Positions 63,601-64,000 of a stretch of DNA of 64,000 nucleotides are shown here, piece after piece. The notes beneath the pieces are model-generated. The model made no database searches. It saw only the letters and a list, made by a program, of their open reading frames with translations, and had not been told where the DNA came from. Positions within the stretch are counted from its first letter, which is position 1; each line of letters opens with the position of its first letter. Source of the stretch: UBA2108 sp002713215 (lineage in GTDB: Bacteria > Bacteroidota > Bacteroidia > Flavobacteriales_G > Salibacteraceae); assembly GCA_937891015.1 (NCBI GenBank), contig CALAPY010000091.1, positions 31,162-95,161 on the forward strand, in the 5' to 3' direction. A program made the translations under genes and the position numbers.

Positions 63601-64000
63601 AGAATTCGAAATAAAGGTGCATGAAGCTATAGTTGATGTACCTCCATAATTAAGAATAGCGCCACCCATTCCGGCACCGCCACCACCACCGCCACCGCGA
63701 TAGCCACTTGAGGCTCTTCCTTTTCCTCCTATCCCGGCACCAAAACCAGCGGTACCTGCACCAGCTCCCGAGGACGAACACTTACCAGAGCCGCCACCGC
63801 CGCCGCCGCCGCCGAAACCACCGGTTCCACCAGTACGAGTTTGGCATACATAAGATCCAGAGCCGCCACCGCCGCCGCCAGCAAACCCTCCGTTTCCACC
63901 ATATCCAGTGTAATTTCCGGAGCCGCCACCGCCGCCGCCGCCACCTTCACCGCCAGCACCGCCTTTTCCACCGTAACAAGCTCCACCAGAACCACCGCCG
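36655..64000 (-). CDS. Giant multidomain T9SS type A adhesin, N-terminus beyond the window
   Basis: The frame is open from the right edge to a TAG at 36655, giving at least 9114 residues; the true start and signal peptide lie outside. The first ATG in frame (63669) is internal, because a glycine-rich coding stretch precedes it without a stop. Order from the visible N-terminus: a Gly-rich tract (63670-63999); a right-handed beta-helix module (to ~62000); LamG domains 1-2, each followed by a related ~150-residue beta domain; LamG 3-8 separated by cadherin-like domains; LamG 9-14, one YWTD-type propeller and one EF-loop domain set into HYR-like domains; LamG 15-16 with cadherin-like domains; six SprB-type repeats; 16 two-cysteine Ig-like repeats; an Ig-like domain; four SprB-type repeats; a fibronectin-like pair; and a type A sorting domain (VYPNPNTGEF, then VQLLDLRGK and MYQLRI). 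A very long surface adhesin is the likely role. Confidence 0.9.
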   Translation of the reverse strand, partial: GGGSGGACYGGKGGAGGEGGGGGGGGSGNYTGYGGNGGFAGGGGGGSGSYVCQTRTGGTGGFGGGGGGGGSGKCSSSGAGAGTAGFGAGIGGKGRASSGYRGGGGGGGAGMGGAILNYGGTSTIASCTFISNSATGGTGGSNSTFPGSGGGGFGGAIFNHSGTVDMSSNTFTSNTIASGTNGSPTSSQGRAVGNYSGATMKDCGSTYASNSGGTGDTYGTISSGGFGGTYTIGGSSPNYSTIAAAITALNAGPCANVVFYLRQGTYNERVVLIADSISNYDSSLSISFLPDPSNTSDVIITYDAAGSSDNGTFYCNGVSNLTIKGLTVKALDNSYMQVFRFDGDAHNVIVDSNRIEAKYVNGSSYEQAVIASAASGSDYENCRITNNTILHGAYGIYWSGTSSSDRESNNQFTSNEILYFNRSGIYLFNQDAAHVVLNKFRDNGLSSHVRSLDLSYLQNASKINSNNIVNTSTGLGYGIYLQYSKATSLLGNEVVNNSISLLSTSSSSNYGLYIRYMRYTNIHHNTVLVKGGGTTQGRAFMYVGTGSYTNNELKNNVFVNKGGGYAFHTNSFAISPANFSAIDYNCWYTSGSVLAEWSGGKANLSAWKSSSGFDANSISVDPQFESDSLLRPQVLSVNNKGTNLSVAVDIQGTSRSTSNPDPGAYEYTPPIPAIDYGDSIGSAYSLDFDGTNDYVDLSAGAWYPDDNTDDYTLEAWVKFDVVNVMSGIINYSYDNNVAEPFSYLALDASGKFKFYVRNDNAGAVIADLVSGQTAVANKWYHVAGVKSGTRYRLYVNGQQVGYKNATISGTFSRDILYLGSLNNGSALQVPLNGQLDEVRIWKTALSQTDIQNWMCKKLTNSHSEIANLVNYYRFDKIGTTTLTDLMGNNDGTLKNMSSTSDWVFSGAALGDTSAYDYKEVFVNVANGGGISQGPGTVSTSLSFGGGSSIEVNELSGFDDEEGFQVYYVNGVPNTVTKPTSVDSILQGQGHFGVHKTGDAADEYGVSINYSGLSLTSEQQKQLILLKRDNASDQTWEVVSGRIHNKVSNKKVTIYGQTGTQYVLGFSNATYAARPGAGYAVDFDGTNDYVRIPDANSLDLTSAWTIESWVKINDGTGVNDIVSKYGWSLGGGGYVLRIQSNKVNVVNVNGTSANVLIGTTTLSDSTWYHLCGTFNASTNTLKIYVNGILDVQTTGATVNPTAGGTDLAIGVRGDGFVSYPFPGNIDEVRIWNAELTQSQIRDWMCQKLNSNHSEIGNLVSYYRFDEAAGDTLYDLAGANHGKLTNMDTSSVWKVSGAALGDTSVYTTSLPGLLDLPHTDGDKIRFSTTGSHTMAQLYLVEEAPINTDLANASSYKSDTSRYWGSFVSGSDGATNTLSYYYANNSNLSTYSESNLTLVQRNNGSDTVWTGNSFTTSISKSTKILTVSGVNSNYEFMPAQGPSKVYAGLGNALSFDGVNDGVSITHDASLNLDAFTVECWFKTSQTAAAYQRLVTKPNSVGNQNYSIAIHNGKVAAGLQAANANWLYGSTNVNDGKWHHIAFVHNTTANTLSLYQDGEVVATNTNNVGTPVFGGSYPLQIAQWSGYSAYHYEGEIDEVRVWKVARTQQEISESLTKRADTSDANLVAYYNFDEEDGTDSLLDISANNLNGFLSNMTGNEWTLGQDTLVHEIPENASVGDTVGQLIGWDNDGDDLSYSLISGDSSKYSVDANGYVTVDAGASLDHETDSFDYVGYEVTESGSASKDTATLQINITNTNETPYAMFNNSVYLDGSNDWIEPNAKVNNLISSNKKTYMAWIRPKAHGPSSSIAYYGDCIICDDGAYTGLYLTKFSGTNRVVAFNWDGNRDNAYSADYSLNEWVHVALTHGGGKLRLYINGELAHQVNSGNTTNITNNIRIGENKYATSNTNFKGDIDEVKFFNRTLTAAEIKEAAFSWGTGGETDLKLYYSCEEGTGTTTIDLGPNGRDGTLKNGALWSTHESLNASVSENATIGDTVTYVVGYDPDGDSLFYYLSDDPTNGAFVLDSATRVLTVADPGKLDYENNPNLTLVYTAQDLGGANDTALIEIALANVAEDVYAGLANCLDFDGSNDYVNSPHSPIAFSGEFTVSVWAKQDVSQSGSYFNLFSQNRFYLGATNSGIIRVGDTWGPTGVAFPTDLGWHHYAVVDSVGISYLYVDGEKVATRNDNLYSNGTSNPFRLGVQWNGSSEFFNGKIDEVKVWNKALGQEEIWLQMNRRPDTSDATLALYYPFEDLGEDSLYDYSGNNYNGILTNFDASTAYVTSVDTVPVITYESKSEGDTVGYVTFWDPDQSTVVLSKVSGDASPFDVNTSTGLITVGTGYELDYDSGDTLYEIAYEVKKNSDNTKDTGYFNIEVRNLNEAPVAGFGNTYDFNGTTKHNIEDYSNFPSGSSARTFEFWYYHPSGNTSPFLTLGRNTSRRRIQMRFGSSNQFEIEFDVSTNAIWTGIPTDSSWHHMVWQIGAGDNISDGVLWVDGVKLGKPNSGTGMSNVLNTQLNHASSVGQIGTNSAFNGKIDELRVWDVVRDSASIVAYYNRNVSLSDTANGLVVYYRFDATSGPFNKDYTQATVGADVSGSTTNWADGAKVSVNLSSNAFNGDSVYQAFGYDPEGTSLTYGIVSVSPNNPFTMSSSGEITVSNANLINYQTDSIYSIEYYVEEGGGTAQRDTTSLIVNIQNELAPVYAGLGKALEFDGNDERVTIPVSNINHGTTAFTQEFWIRPDSLTGFAWPVTIAGKTWAHIEAGGTMRVRITTSNGQHNSSSGQPFGFVKHEWTHVATTYNGSTIRVYKNGELKWSYSVTGSLSFSTEDLTFGTYGSPNQYPFYGAIDEVRLWNTTRTQQEIEDNYRIRMSGSESGLKAYFNFDDADNKLLDVVDSEKLGTFKNGISASNFVDSKDSLQFSVGTLSSAGDTVAYGTSFNAASANTIYSWLDGDTANFEMDTLGIVTVRSGANISTSAYYPRYLATEKANGQKDTATLLIQGVESGGALDFDGTNDYALFPTNEFPVTSEKSIEFWFNSTGVSGSNDMLYSFEGAHIARLYSTGKILFVFDGGTGGAIQFGSGLLDGKWHHAAAVHDGSTTTVYVDGVLAGTQAETTFDLSSVSNPSAIGSQYNGAEAANVAMDEFRIWNRTLCASEIQARLKCSLDTSDASGLVAYYDFTNGLANKTNTGVTTLLDKSGNGHNATLTNMALSGTGSNWISQSDSVSISSCGAFVDNVMPTIVSNNTPVVYLNASGTATVPSDSLYDSVMDECSSISSIVVSDTTFDCSDTNSTVVKTTGSLKLDGTNDYVTVPHNTALNLGTTWTMETWVKPGKVTGGYQAFLSKNVNNRVFSFWQNNAALEIWEGSSSGASRLATGNILTANKWIHIAATYDGATLKVYANGNLIKSQAHVSTGSTNTKAFSIGQRGDNQYYYTGEIDEIRIWSTTRSQTQILNYKNVQLQGNESGLLAYWNFNEGSGITLNDLSGNGHTGTLTNFTLPAAWTSRNDTINGVLVTITATDDNSNQAIDSVYVNVLDTIAPSVVTSNDTVYVNGSGTATVQTAGLYSSVSDNCGTPTITLTGDTTFNCADITTETDYAGNALTFDDVDDYVEIPHNSALSPFPMTVEAWFKINGGSTGDIINKYVASSGNGWRIGQFGSVLEVFKYGGGTVNFKGTIAINDGKWHHVALVIESSGATLYVDGVVDKMVATSMTGNATSSTPIRIGRYNTTNQVFNGEIDEVRIWNVARSQSSITRTMNDTLAGSETGLVAYYNFNASSGTTLTDRTGNGHNGTLNNMITPAAWVESDAEINKRIGEPIFVSLSDESGNVANDTVYVLVLDTITPSLTIKHDTVYVDANGNTDTLSVSDLIVSTGDNCAIQDSTLDSLGYFNCTDIRSTPCSGTALDFDGNNDYVVVPNSPELQVTTSLTIESWVYFKSFQSGSKSSPIFEKNRSPGVVFRALPSGILNLSIGNVSSSSSVGDLSLNTWHHVAATFDGTTRTIYIDGQISGAPLVNATAANTGAANIKIGAWSTQPAWRFHGAIDEVRYWNIARSQSEIQNTMNACLSGSESGLIGYYRFNDGTGTSATDASGNSNTGTLINMNNADWITSTTNLFEPSKISVTVSDSSGNTTTEFATVIVLDTIKPTLTHIGDTTIYLDASGAASLTSSSLYSSTADNCSSTNTVTASDTTFNCSSVNDTVYSTSGSLVFDGANDYVNLGNLSSISGASAFTFEAWIKVNSQKQQHIFSSRFTTTGTRLILSTSNPSRVGYDDFDIIIENGANTYALTSSNQIVNGKWNHVALVYDGNGSGNSNRLKFYINGSQETLSYGGSMPALTKSGTIDYLLGSYNATGSFFFDGSMDEVRIWNSARSPQEIMSNYRSKEVTNTTSLYRHFDIESTSGTSLSDQSTNASNGTLVNFNTSTAWKTDTPFVFIGVPVGLSTTDESGNTTTDTVYVNVLDTILPSLTVKNDTVYLDGSGNGTVSASGLYSGISDNCGTPSITLSGDTTFNCSNTGSGRSFALDFDGTDDYASVANSSTLGITDKITFEAWIYPTQDNGVIAMNGFRISSGNERGWVVALGSSGQGGTTNAKSILFASSDNSGNFNAGAAVQTNANSITLNQWQHIAVVKSGTSVSIYIDGVLSKSGTIARSAIAYSGTQNLYLGKRTPSEPSYFTGLFKGKMDEVRIWNTNRTTTEISTNMNNELMGNETGLRAYYNFNTGTGSSISDNSSNSFTGTLNNMSTSAWVSGAPSIVGSGSNYVTIRVEDGSGNVITDSALITVLDTLSPSLTLRDTTIYVDANGNTDTLSVLDLVTSASDNCVIQDSVLVSGGTYSCANINKGFQTDTIYYGNGLAVTALDVNTGIATTLFNGPAAVNGIAYDDNLKEVFWTEHAGGKIYRANRNGSNRVLVKGGLFQLTDISIDPDNQVIYWSGRDNQTYGKINYDGTGYTVYTVSGQKPYGIWLDRKNQRVYWGSFATGKIGYGNPDGTGITGSFISGESGPRMVNYDDANDTYYWTNGNAVRKKVGSAAPTTISSGYSNMGGIVYHASTNKLYFIDLSSPTKLYSMNTDGTGRTTLVSGITSPTWLHAGERLSNSGNISVSVTDSSGNKTTKTATVTVKDTIKPTIAHIGDTTLYLDASGAASLTTSSLYTATSDNCSSNMVVTASDTSFDCSTSNDTTMIASGALDFDGADDYVDVPHNASLNPTSEITVEAWIYANASSGTPKIVGKCKNGSASNGWVLGLVNGKVGAEYYTTGGNVIQQSTGSISLNTWTHVAMSWKTSGQKKVYINGVLAGSGSATANNLGTETNSMHIGIAPYNTTQYHFDGQIGEIRVWDKERSAAELLGNMNSDLSGSESGLVAYYKFDAGSGTTLNDYSTKGNDGTLKNMDPSTDWVGGKTKQVIGTPVALTVTDESGNVGRDTIYVQVLDTTPPALVTNDTTLYLDNSCSATLSVAHVVSDTTNNCGDVTISLSKDTFGLTDIGVHTVLVMASDAGGNTDSNQVTITVRDTSSPQINIPNDITIYASSSSCTAPYSYLVTTANSACGDSLVKDTGLTSGTSFPLGQNLITYSALEKSQDFVIYDFDHLNVAALNGQDNWSVIRTGSPSISASRILDHAASGDKEASRGLRLNDLRGNNILYSSRVNDNNWSTLPFDSNDVVEVEFDIQKNYWGNALVFGFDANNDGNIAFSESSFGLLARDNGRLLRIYGPSGSIKASANNGTAEPGANWLKFKLTVDMHTGLASVSYRDLTAQGNWISPTGFQNIAMGFDFSASNQNNPTKLNGMFYYHNAGGYSDLDNIKFSVRQRDVQSFTVTALDTVKPSVTAVNDTVYLNTNGFTIVDSSELVVGGLTGGNITDNCGADSLWYSHDTLTLANLGQNTITIYARDTSGNIGLVDKILTILDTNLPFAGLGNSIKLDGTNDYIALSSGKVTGASLGLPTAALTVEAWVKLDSFVRWAGIANFIQDNGPTEFGWWLGTYNNNKFGLGLKTSSSSVLDYKFTKKSYSKNTWHHVAMVYNGSRIRMYVDGEISIDTVRTGTIQYANSWFRLGQYVDDTESYTLDGSLDEVRIWNIARDSAEIVSNYRKRVDVSTTGLYAYYNFDQLDGLSLLDRSSNGRNGTLSNMTGSEWGDSEDSLVWKLNETVVSKDTVAWAISWDPVREDSLTYFPVSGFGSMFFLDTNTGVIDFAGVVDYETQSSYPLTYGVYDLSGNRDTAVVLIEIVDDTTETVYAGMGKALQFDNVNDKIRIPHNNAYNTSKFTISTWVYWQGSGSTVDFICGKGNENYELHTGGAAGTNSIRFIPTNAVWIDAPANSFSPNQWNHIAAVYDPSKSLAKIYINGVDVGASNTGTNPVTTTVSNTSDSLIIGERKYGLGSYPFDGSIDEFQLWNVAFDSLDVIANMNLRGNPSNTNLVLNLNMDYVHNGSQMLDLSGNGNRGHLYGFSTSTLNNGPDTLEFLISENQQNGDTSAYALGWDTDASALTFKILSGNTDTTFEINSTSGVVTVYKESELRYFKDSIYVIQYEVSEAGDGNKDTAHLRIRLGNENDFPVISSIANDTICSGGIGDSLQFSITDVDIGDVELMQLSAISSDTVLLPNSAFTFYNTTSSDSGRGMRIYLPDSSVNASIPVYIVATDRGDLKDSTLIVVQIDSLPSVNLGVDTAFCNNTTYTLNAGANKGSYLWNDGSTSDNLVVNAYGTYQVSVTDANSCFNSDTVFVDTLQVPQFADSAFQVLCKGDSSATIALDGVGGKSGYNFTWQSWVTSRSGAGDKTATNLAAGTYKVTITDANNCQDSTSYTITEPSTNIAVSLVAFNNVYCKTDSTAWISVSSSGGVAPRTYQWNDYASQTDTLADNIPAGTYKVIVTDSNGCTDSISKTVTEPVLKLDVWLSDSSAVFCKGDSSGFLEATHNNGGTGTKTYLWNDALAQTTAKLNGIKTGNYKVVVTDSLGCKDSAGTFVPEPATSVDVILDSTFDVKCKTGKTGFITVTGGGGTGTINYLWNDPSTQTTATANSLGVGTYKVIVTDSLGCTDSLTESITEPATSISASLSNYINVFCKTDSTAWISVKSSGGVLPHTYQWNDYLAQTDTIASNLPAGNYKVIVTDSNNCTDSVFKTITEPAAKISFVFRADSVRPLCITDTIGKLGVTASGGTGSYKYKWNDPAAQVTPIATGLLSNTYRVTVTDSLNCSDSGFAALTPWDTLASSLTLTVDTFCSRGDSLQLIGGPANDGVFTGLGVNGSMFKPDGLALGQHVITYTRTTRSCQAVSTDTLWINPNPTASMQSLGAICDNTPAFTLTQGFPVGEGRYYGSKVTNDSVYTPVSSGTDTLYYEYTNSFGCKDTTSKTVEVNKKPVVTFNTIPDICIDSSSLVLTQGKPDTNGTGTYHHTAVAGNRFFPALSKPGTDTIKYVFTDTNSCVDSSFGYLTIHALPVLTVSTTDEYCVNADSVSLPAKSYVTPAGGTYSGNGVSGGYFYPDSAGVATHTITYNYQDVNSCKADTQIAITVRPKPVVTFVGIDSLCFDDDTLSLVRGLPSGGYYQGNGVIDSTKYLASKAGAGLDAMKYAYTNTFGCTDSTTGSTVVNALPVVSFSAPLGRHCASEDTVSIDKGLPNFSGIGTGVYTGFGVVNDTNFTNAITGKGVHYITYNYTDTNGCINSATDSITVDTVPNVTLSSFNPICEDLDSILLTGGLPIAGISDSSYYSAGVSSTIKKFGLNFSLDVNQAKLDTIHYHFEDAFGCADSATQIIVVNALPNVQFSIAPDSICSNDSVLNLANIASPVGGTFTGAGINNGNFDPQVAGAGMQHITYSYTNSNSCSNMAVDSIKVNAAPSIDSMGVIPEYCEKVGSQSLSIWMGNPATGKGWYSGNGILSDSLRFDPDTAGGTGNHAITYTYSNKGCSSDTSFVIKVNSLPVVGFSSLPTVCSNADTFRLTGGTPTGTAGIYKGKGVVNGILDPKLAGSGSNTLRYIFTNINGCTDSASTVLQIDSAPSASIQAIADRCENGSIVTLVGAHVSTNGGNGVYSGQGVVGNMFDPSIARSGSHQLWYSIIDTNGCGDSASTFAVVNPLPVVSLSPFGSICENTAPFKLNQASVSSIYNKNYSFYRVNGSINSVDSVTLDTSVISPPSASIEYVFVDVNNCSDTARGVMIVDTVPTVTFDTLRGFCGNEAPIKLNSGKPSLQGTGVYSGNGVIAGLFYPSLSKSGSSGTLNWTTTLNYRFTDNNGCSDDTNRVVQVKAAPSISLQAMASLCENDDSLVLNIASVTANSGYGIYSGNGVYNDSVLRIDSVGIGTHTIRYAYHDTLNGYTCADSATQTVVVNPKPSVFVGPESPICFNDNKVLSFGIPSGGVYTDSLGNPIAQNRFAGSNFGVGNHKVVYKFTDINGCSDTVTRVVGVVPSPTVMLSLEDPVVCASTSIVQLQGGIPAGGNYSGKGVFGGQLYTASAGIGGHDIIYTLTDSIGCSASDTQMVNIKSNPPLQVSNDTAICYGETASVWASNAGSRASYQWNTGSFNDSLSVAPKATSVYSVVATDSIGCASTKSVKVSLYPRIQLTATSQKSECNQANGAASVVAQGGLAPYKYQWSTGSNLNLITNLRSGKYFVSVTDANSCEEATNVNVVDQTGPQILVNSVTNPDCYDAKNGAIDITIVGLGVKVKWSNGAVTEDISGLSAGLYTVVLEDGTGCVAVRDFTITAPAKLRATAITQQSSCDSANAWISADVSGGTGTKTFKWSTGFNGDTLRNIGAGAYAVEISDANGCSDSLFVTVSDSGAPQIDVIRVLPTACGIAKGEIDIDVVADSITKVLWSNGDSVMSLTSLQGGNYTVSITDSANCTATELIKVPNTLSATQPICMVTVDTATRLVKVLHKVDPAKFTTVSLVKEVVGSSINMAVMSRPASVDILTDSSSSFYSGPKGYMISAEDNCGNTTVLSSMHKTIYLNGSIHHDGTINLEWTNYIGESVVAYDILRVTEQGTTVLNSLPGTVNNYVIKSEDFEHTRIEYVVRALLANTCGSSDPFYDHSYSNFSPDFGSFISGIDPVENVEVERVYPNPNTGEFIIDLVSKKTGDISVQLLDLRGKLVWEITEQNASGFVSVPVSIPDLAVGMYQLRISNGEENKIVKIQITH
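36658..36905 (-). other. T9SS type A sorting domain of the giant adhesin
   Basis: The last ~80 residues begin VYPNPNTGEFIIDL and contain VQLLDLRGKLVWE, LAVGMYQLRIS and a basic end (KIVKIQITH). This is the usual type A C-terminal signal recognised by the type IX system. The equivalent domain of the adjacent adhesin is at 25391-25645. Confidence 0.9.
37500..38400 (-). repeat. Four SprB-type repeats (second array)
   Basis: Four units of ~70-75 residues (for example an Ala-Ser-Val-Val-Ala strand, YQWSTG, GKYFVSVTDANSC), directly followed by the fibronectin-like pair and sorting domain. This is the same C-terminal arrangement as in the 3749-residue protein. Confidence 0.75.
38610..42415 (-). repeat. 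Sixteen two-cysteine Ig-like repeats in the giant adhesin
   Basis: The same ~78-residue unit as in the adjacent adhesin: a P.V start, a cysteine near position 15, G.P.G...Y.G.GV, and a Y.(Y/F)TD.NGC.D ending. Some units carry insertions between the conserved strands (for example around 40830-41000 and 39560-39790). This is the longest array of the unit in the window. Confidence 0.8.
42419..43850 (-). repeat. Six SprB-type repeats (first array)
   Basis: Six units of ~78 residues with CK(G/T)DS, a central W.D or WND, and G.Y.V.(V)TDS.(G/N)C.DS endings followed by (T)EP. Repeats 2 and 5 are closest to each other (both contain FCKTDSTAWISV or its YCKTDSTAWISV variant, and TYQWNDY), pointing to an internal block duplication. 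Confidence 0.8.
46945..46980 (-). other. Canonical EF-hand calcium loop in an inserted beta domain
   Basis: The 12 codons read DANNDGNIAFSE, matching the EF-hand or dockerin loop at positions 1 (Asp), 3 (Asn), 5 (Asp), 6 (Gly), 8 (Ile) and 12 (Glu). The loop lies inside a ~230-residue beta domain (about 46590-47290: starts VIYDFDHLNVAALNG, ends YSDLDNIKF) that looks like a jelly roll unlike LamG. Calcium binding is inferred from the motif. Confidence 0.6.
48745..49500 (-). other. YWTD-type six-bladed beta-propeller within the giant adhesin
   Basis: About 250 residues with five clear repeats of the low-density-lipoprotein-receptor YWTD type: IAYDDNLKEVFWTEHAGGKI, ISIDPDNQVIYWSG, IWLDRKNQRVYWGS, VNYDDANDTYYWTN and IVYHASTNKLYFID. 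Each is followed by a (N/D)G(S/T)G turn or an equivalent loop. The first strand (TIYYGNG, ALDVNTG) and last strand (ITSPTWLHAG) could close a sixth blade. It is the only propeller of this type in the protein and lies between the two halves of an HYR-like domain. Confidence 0.75.
59690..61290 (-). other. Two related ~150-residue beta domains following LamG 1 and LamG 2
   Basis: Regions 60780-61290 and 59690-60110 encode domains that both contain a (L)LKRDNASDQTW or LVQRNNGSDTVW strand, then a K(K/I).TV.G.....Y.(L/F) ending. The shared pattern indicates homology. I recognise similar segments in Bacteroidota secreted proteins but no family name. They occur only after the first two LamG domains. 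Confidence 0.6.
62000..63660 (-). other. Beta-helix region of the giant adhesin
   Basis: The stretch starts with short PbH1-like rungs (GGAILNYGGTSTIASCTF, then GGAIFNHSGTVDMSSNTFTS), followed by a full module like those in the adjacent gene: GGTYTIGGSSPNYSTIAAA, FYLRQGTYNERV, Asn-rich rungs and a closing PDPGAYEY. The closing motif is followed directly by the first LamG domain. Role inferred: rigid stalk or ligand-binding element. Confidence 0.75.
63670..63999 (-). repeat. Polyglycine-rich coding tract of the giant adhesin
   Basis: All 110 visible codons upstream of the internal ATG read in frame, and 63 are glycine by my count. Runs of six to nine glycines end in SG, separated by short segments with Tyr or Cys (NYTGYGGNGGFA, SYVCQTRTGGTGGF, KCSSSGAGAG), giving an irregular ~40-residue unit repeated about three times. 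The DNA is locally GC-rich, with GCC-type runs on the plus strand. Such tracts often precede beta-helix domains in Bacteroidota surface proteins. Confidence 0.85.

Noticed and set aside
63667..63669. ATG at 63669 as start of the giant adhesin
   Set aside because: The frame is open for 110 more codons to the window edge, these codons encode a coherent glycine-rich tract normally found before beta-helix domains, and no signal peptide follows this ATG.
63729..63995. Alanine/valine-rich open frame on the minus strand
   Set aside because: It is another reading frame of the GGC/GGT glycine tract; the alanine runs come from the repeated triplets.

Overview
The window looks like a chromosomal piece of a Bacteroidota bacterium, probably Flavobacteriia or a neighbouring class. 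The grounds are: secreted proteins ending in type IX secretion system (T9SS) sorting domains (types A and B), a PorP/SprF-family protein, SprB-type repeats, Bacteroidota-style Rhs-family proteins, TAnnTTTG-type -10 boxes and moderate AT-richness. I cannot fix the genus. No RNA gene, insertion sequence, CRISPR array or phage gene was seen. No gene-free stretch exceeds 300 bases; the longest is 229 bp (14176-14404).

Layout. (1) 1-14175, minus strand: six closely packed genes (gaps of 3-17 bp) forming one probable operon. In transcription order they encode a small membrane-anchored protein, a small secreted protein, an 849-residue secreted protein with two lectin-like modules, a 2124-residue Rhs-associated protein, a 232-residue secreted protein, and a DUF6443/Rhs-type protein cut off by the left edge (at least 1192 residues). 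The C-terminus of the last one, where an Rhs cage and effector would sit, lies outside the window. (2) 14405-20245, plus strand: a lipoprotein translationally coupled to a polyprenyl-phosphate sugar phosphotransferase (exopolysaccharide initiation), then a 3-hydroxybutyryl-CoA dehydrogenase, then a FixI/CcoI-type copper P-type ATPase. (3) 20246-20315: a short convergent gap with a perfect 5 x 7-bp tandem repeat. (4) 20316-64000, minus strand: a four-gene T9SS surface operon. It has a giant adhesin running off the right edge (at least 9114 residues), a second adhesin of 3749 residues, a T9SS type B protein of about 1330 residues and a PorP/SprF protein. Junctions are 17 bp, 12 bp and a 1-bp stop/start overlap.

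How the genes work together. In region 4 the three large proteins are probably exported by T9SS and the PorP/SprF protein probably helps deliver or anchor them. They share a two-cysteine Ig-like repeat (36 copies by my count). The two largest also share beta-helix modules, SprB-type repeats and a homologous C-terminal third. The giant protein is a catalogue of modules: a glycine tract, a beta-helix, 16 LamG domains, cadherin-like and HYR-like domains, a YWTD-type propeller, an EF-hand-loop domain, SprB repeats, Ig-like repeats, and a type A sorting signal. The most unusual feature is that in its middle part LamG domains, the propeller and the EF-loop domain all appear to be inserted into the same internal position of successive HYR domains.

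All calls come from reading the sequence and translated frames; no database search was run. Domain boundaries are approximate and repeat counts are manual.
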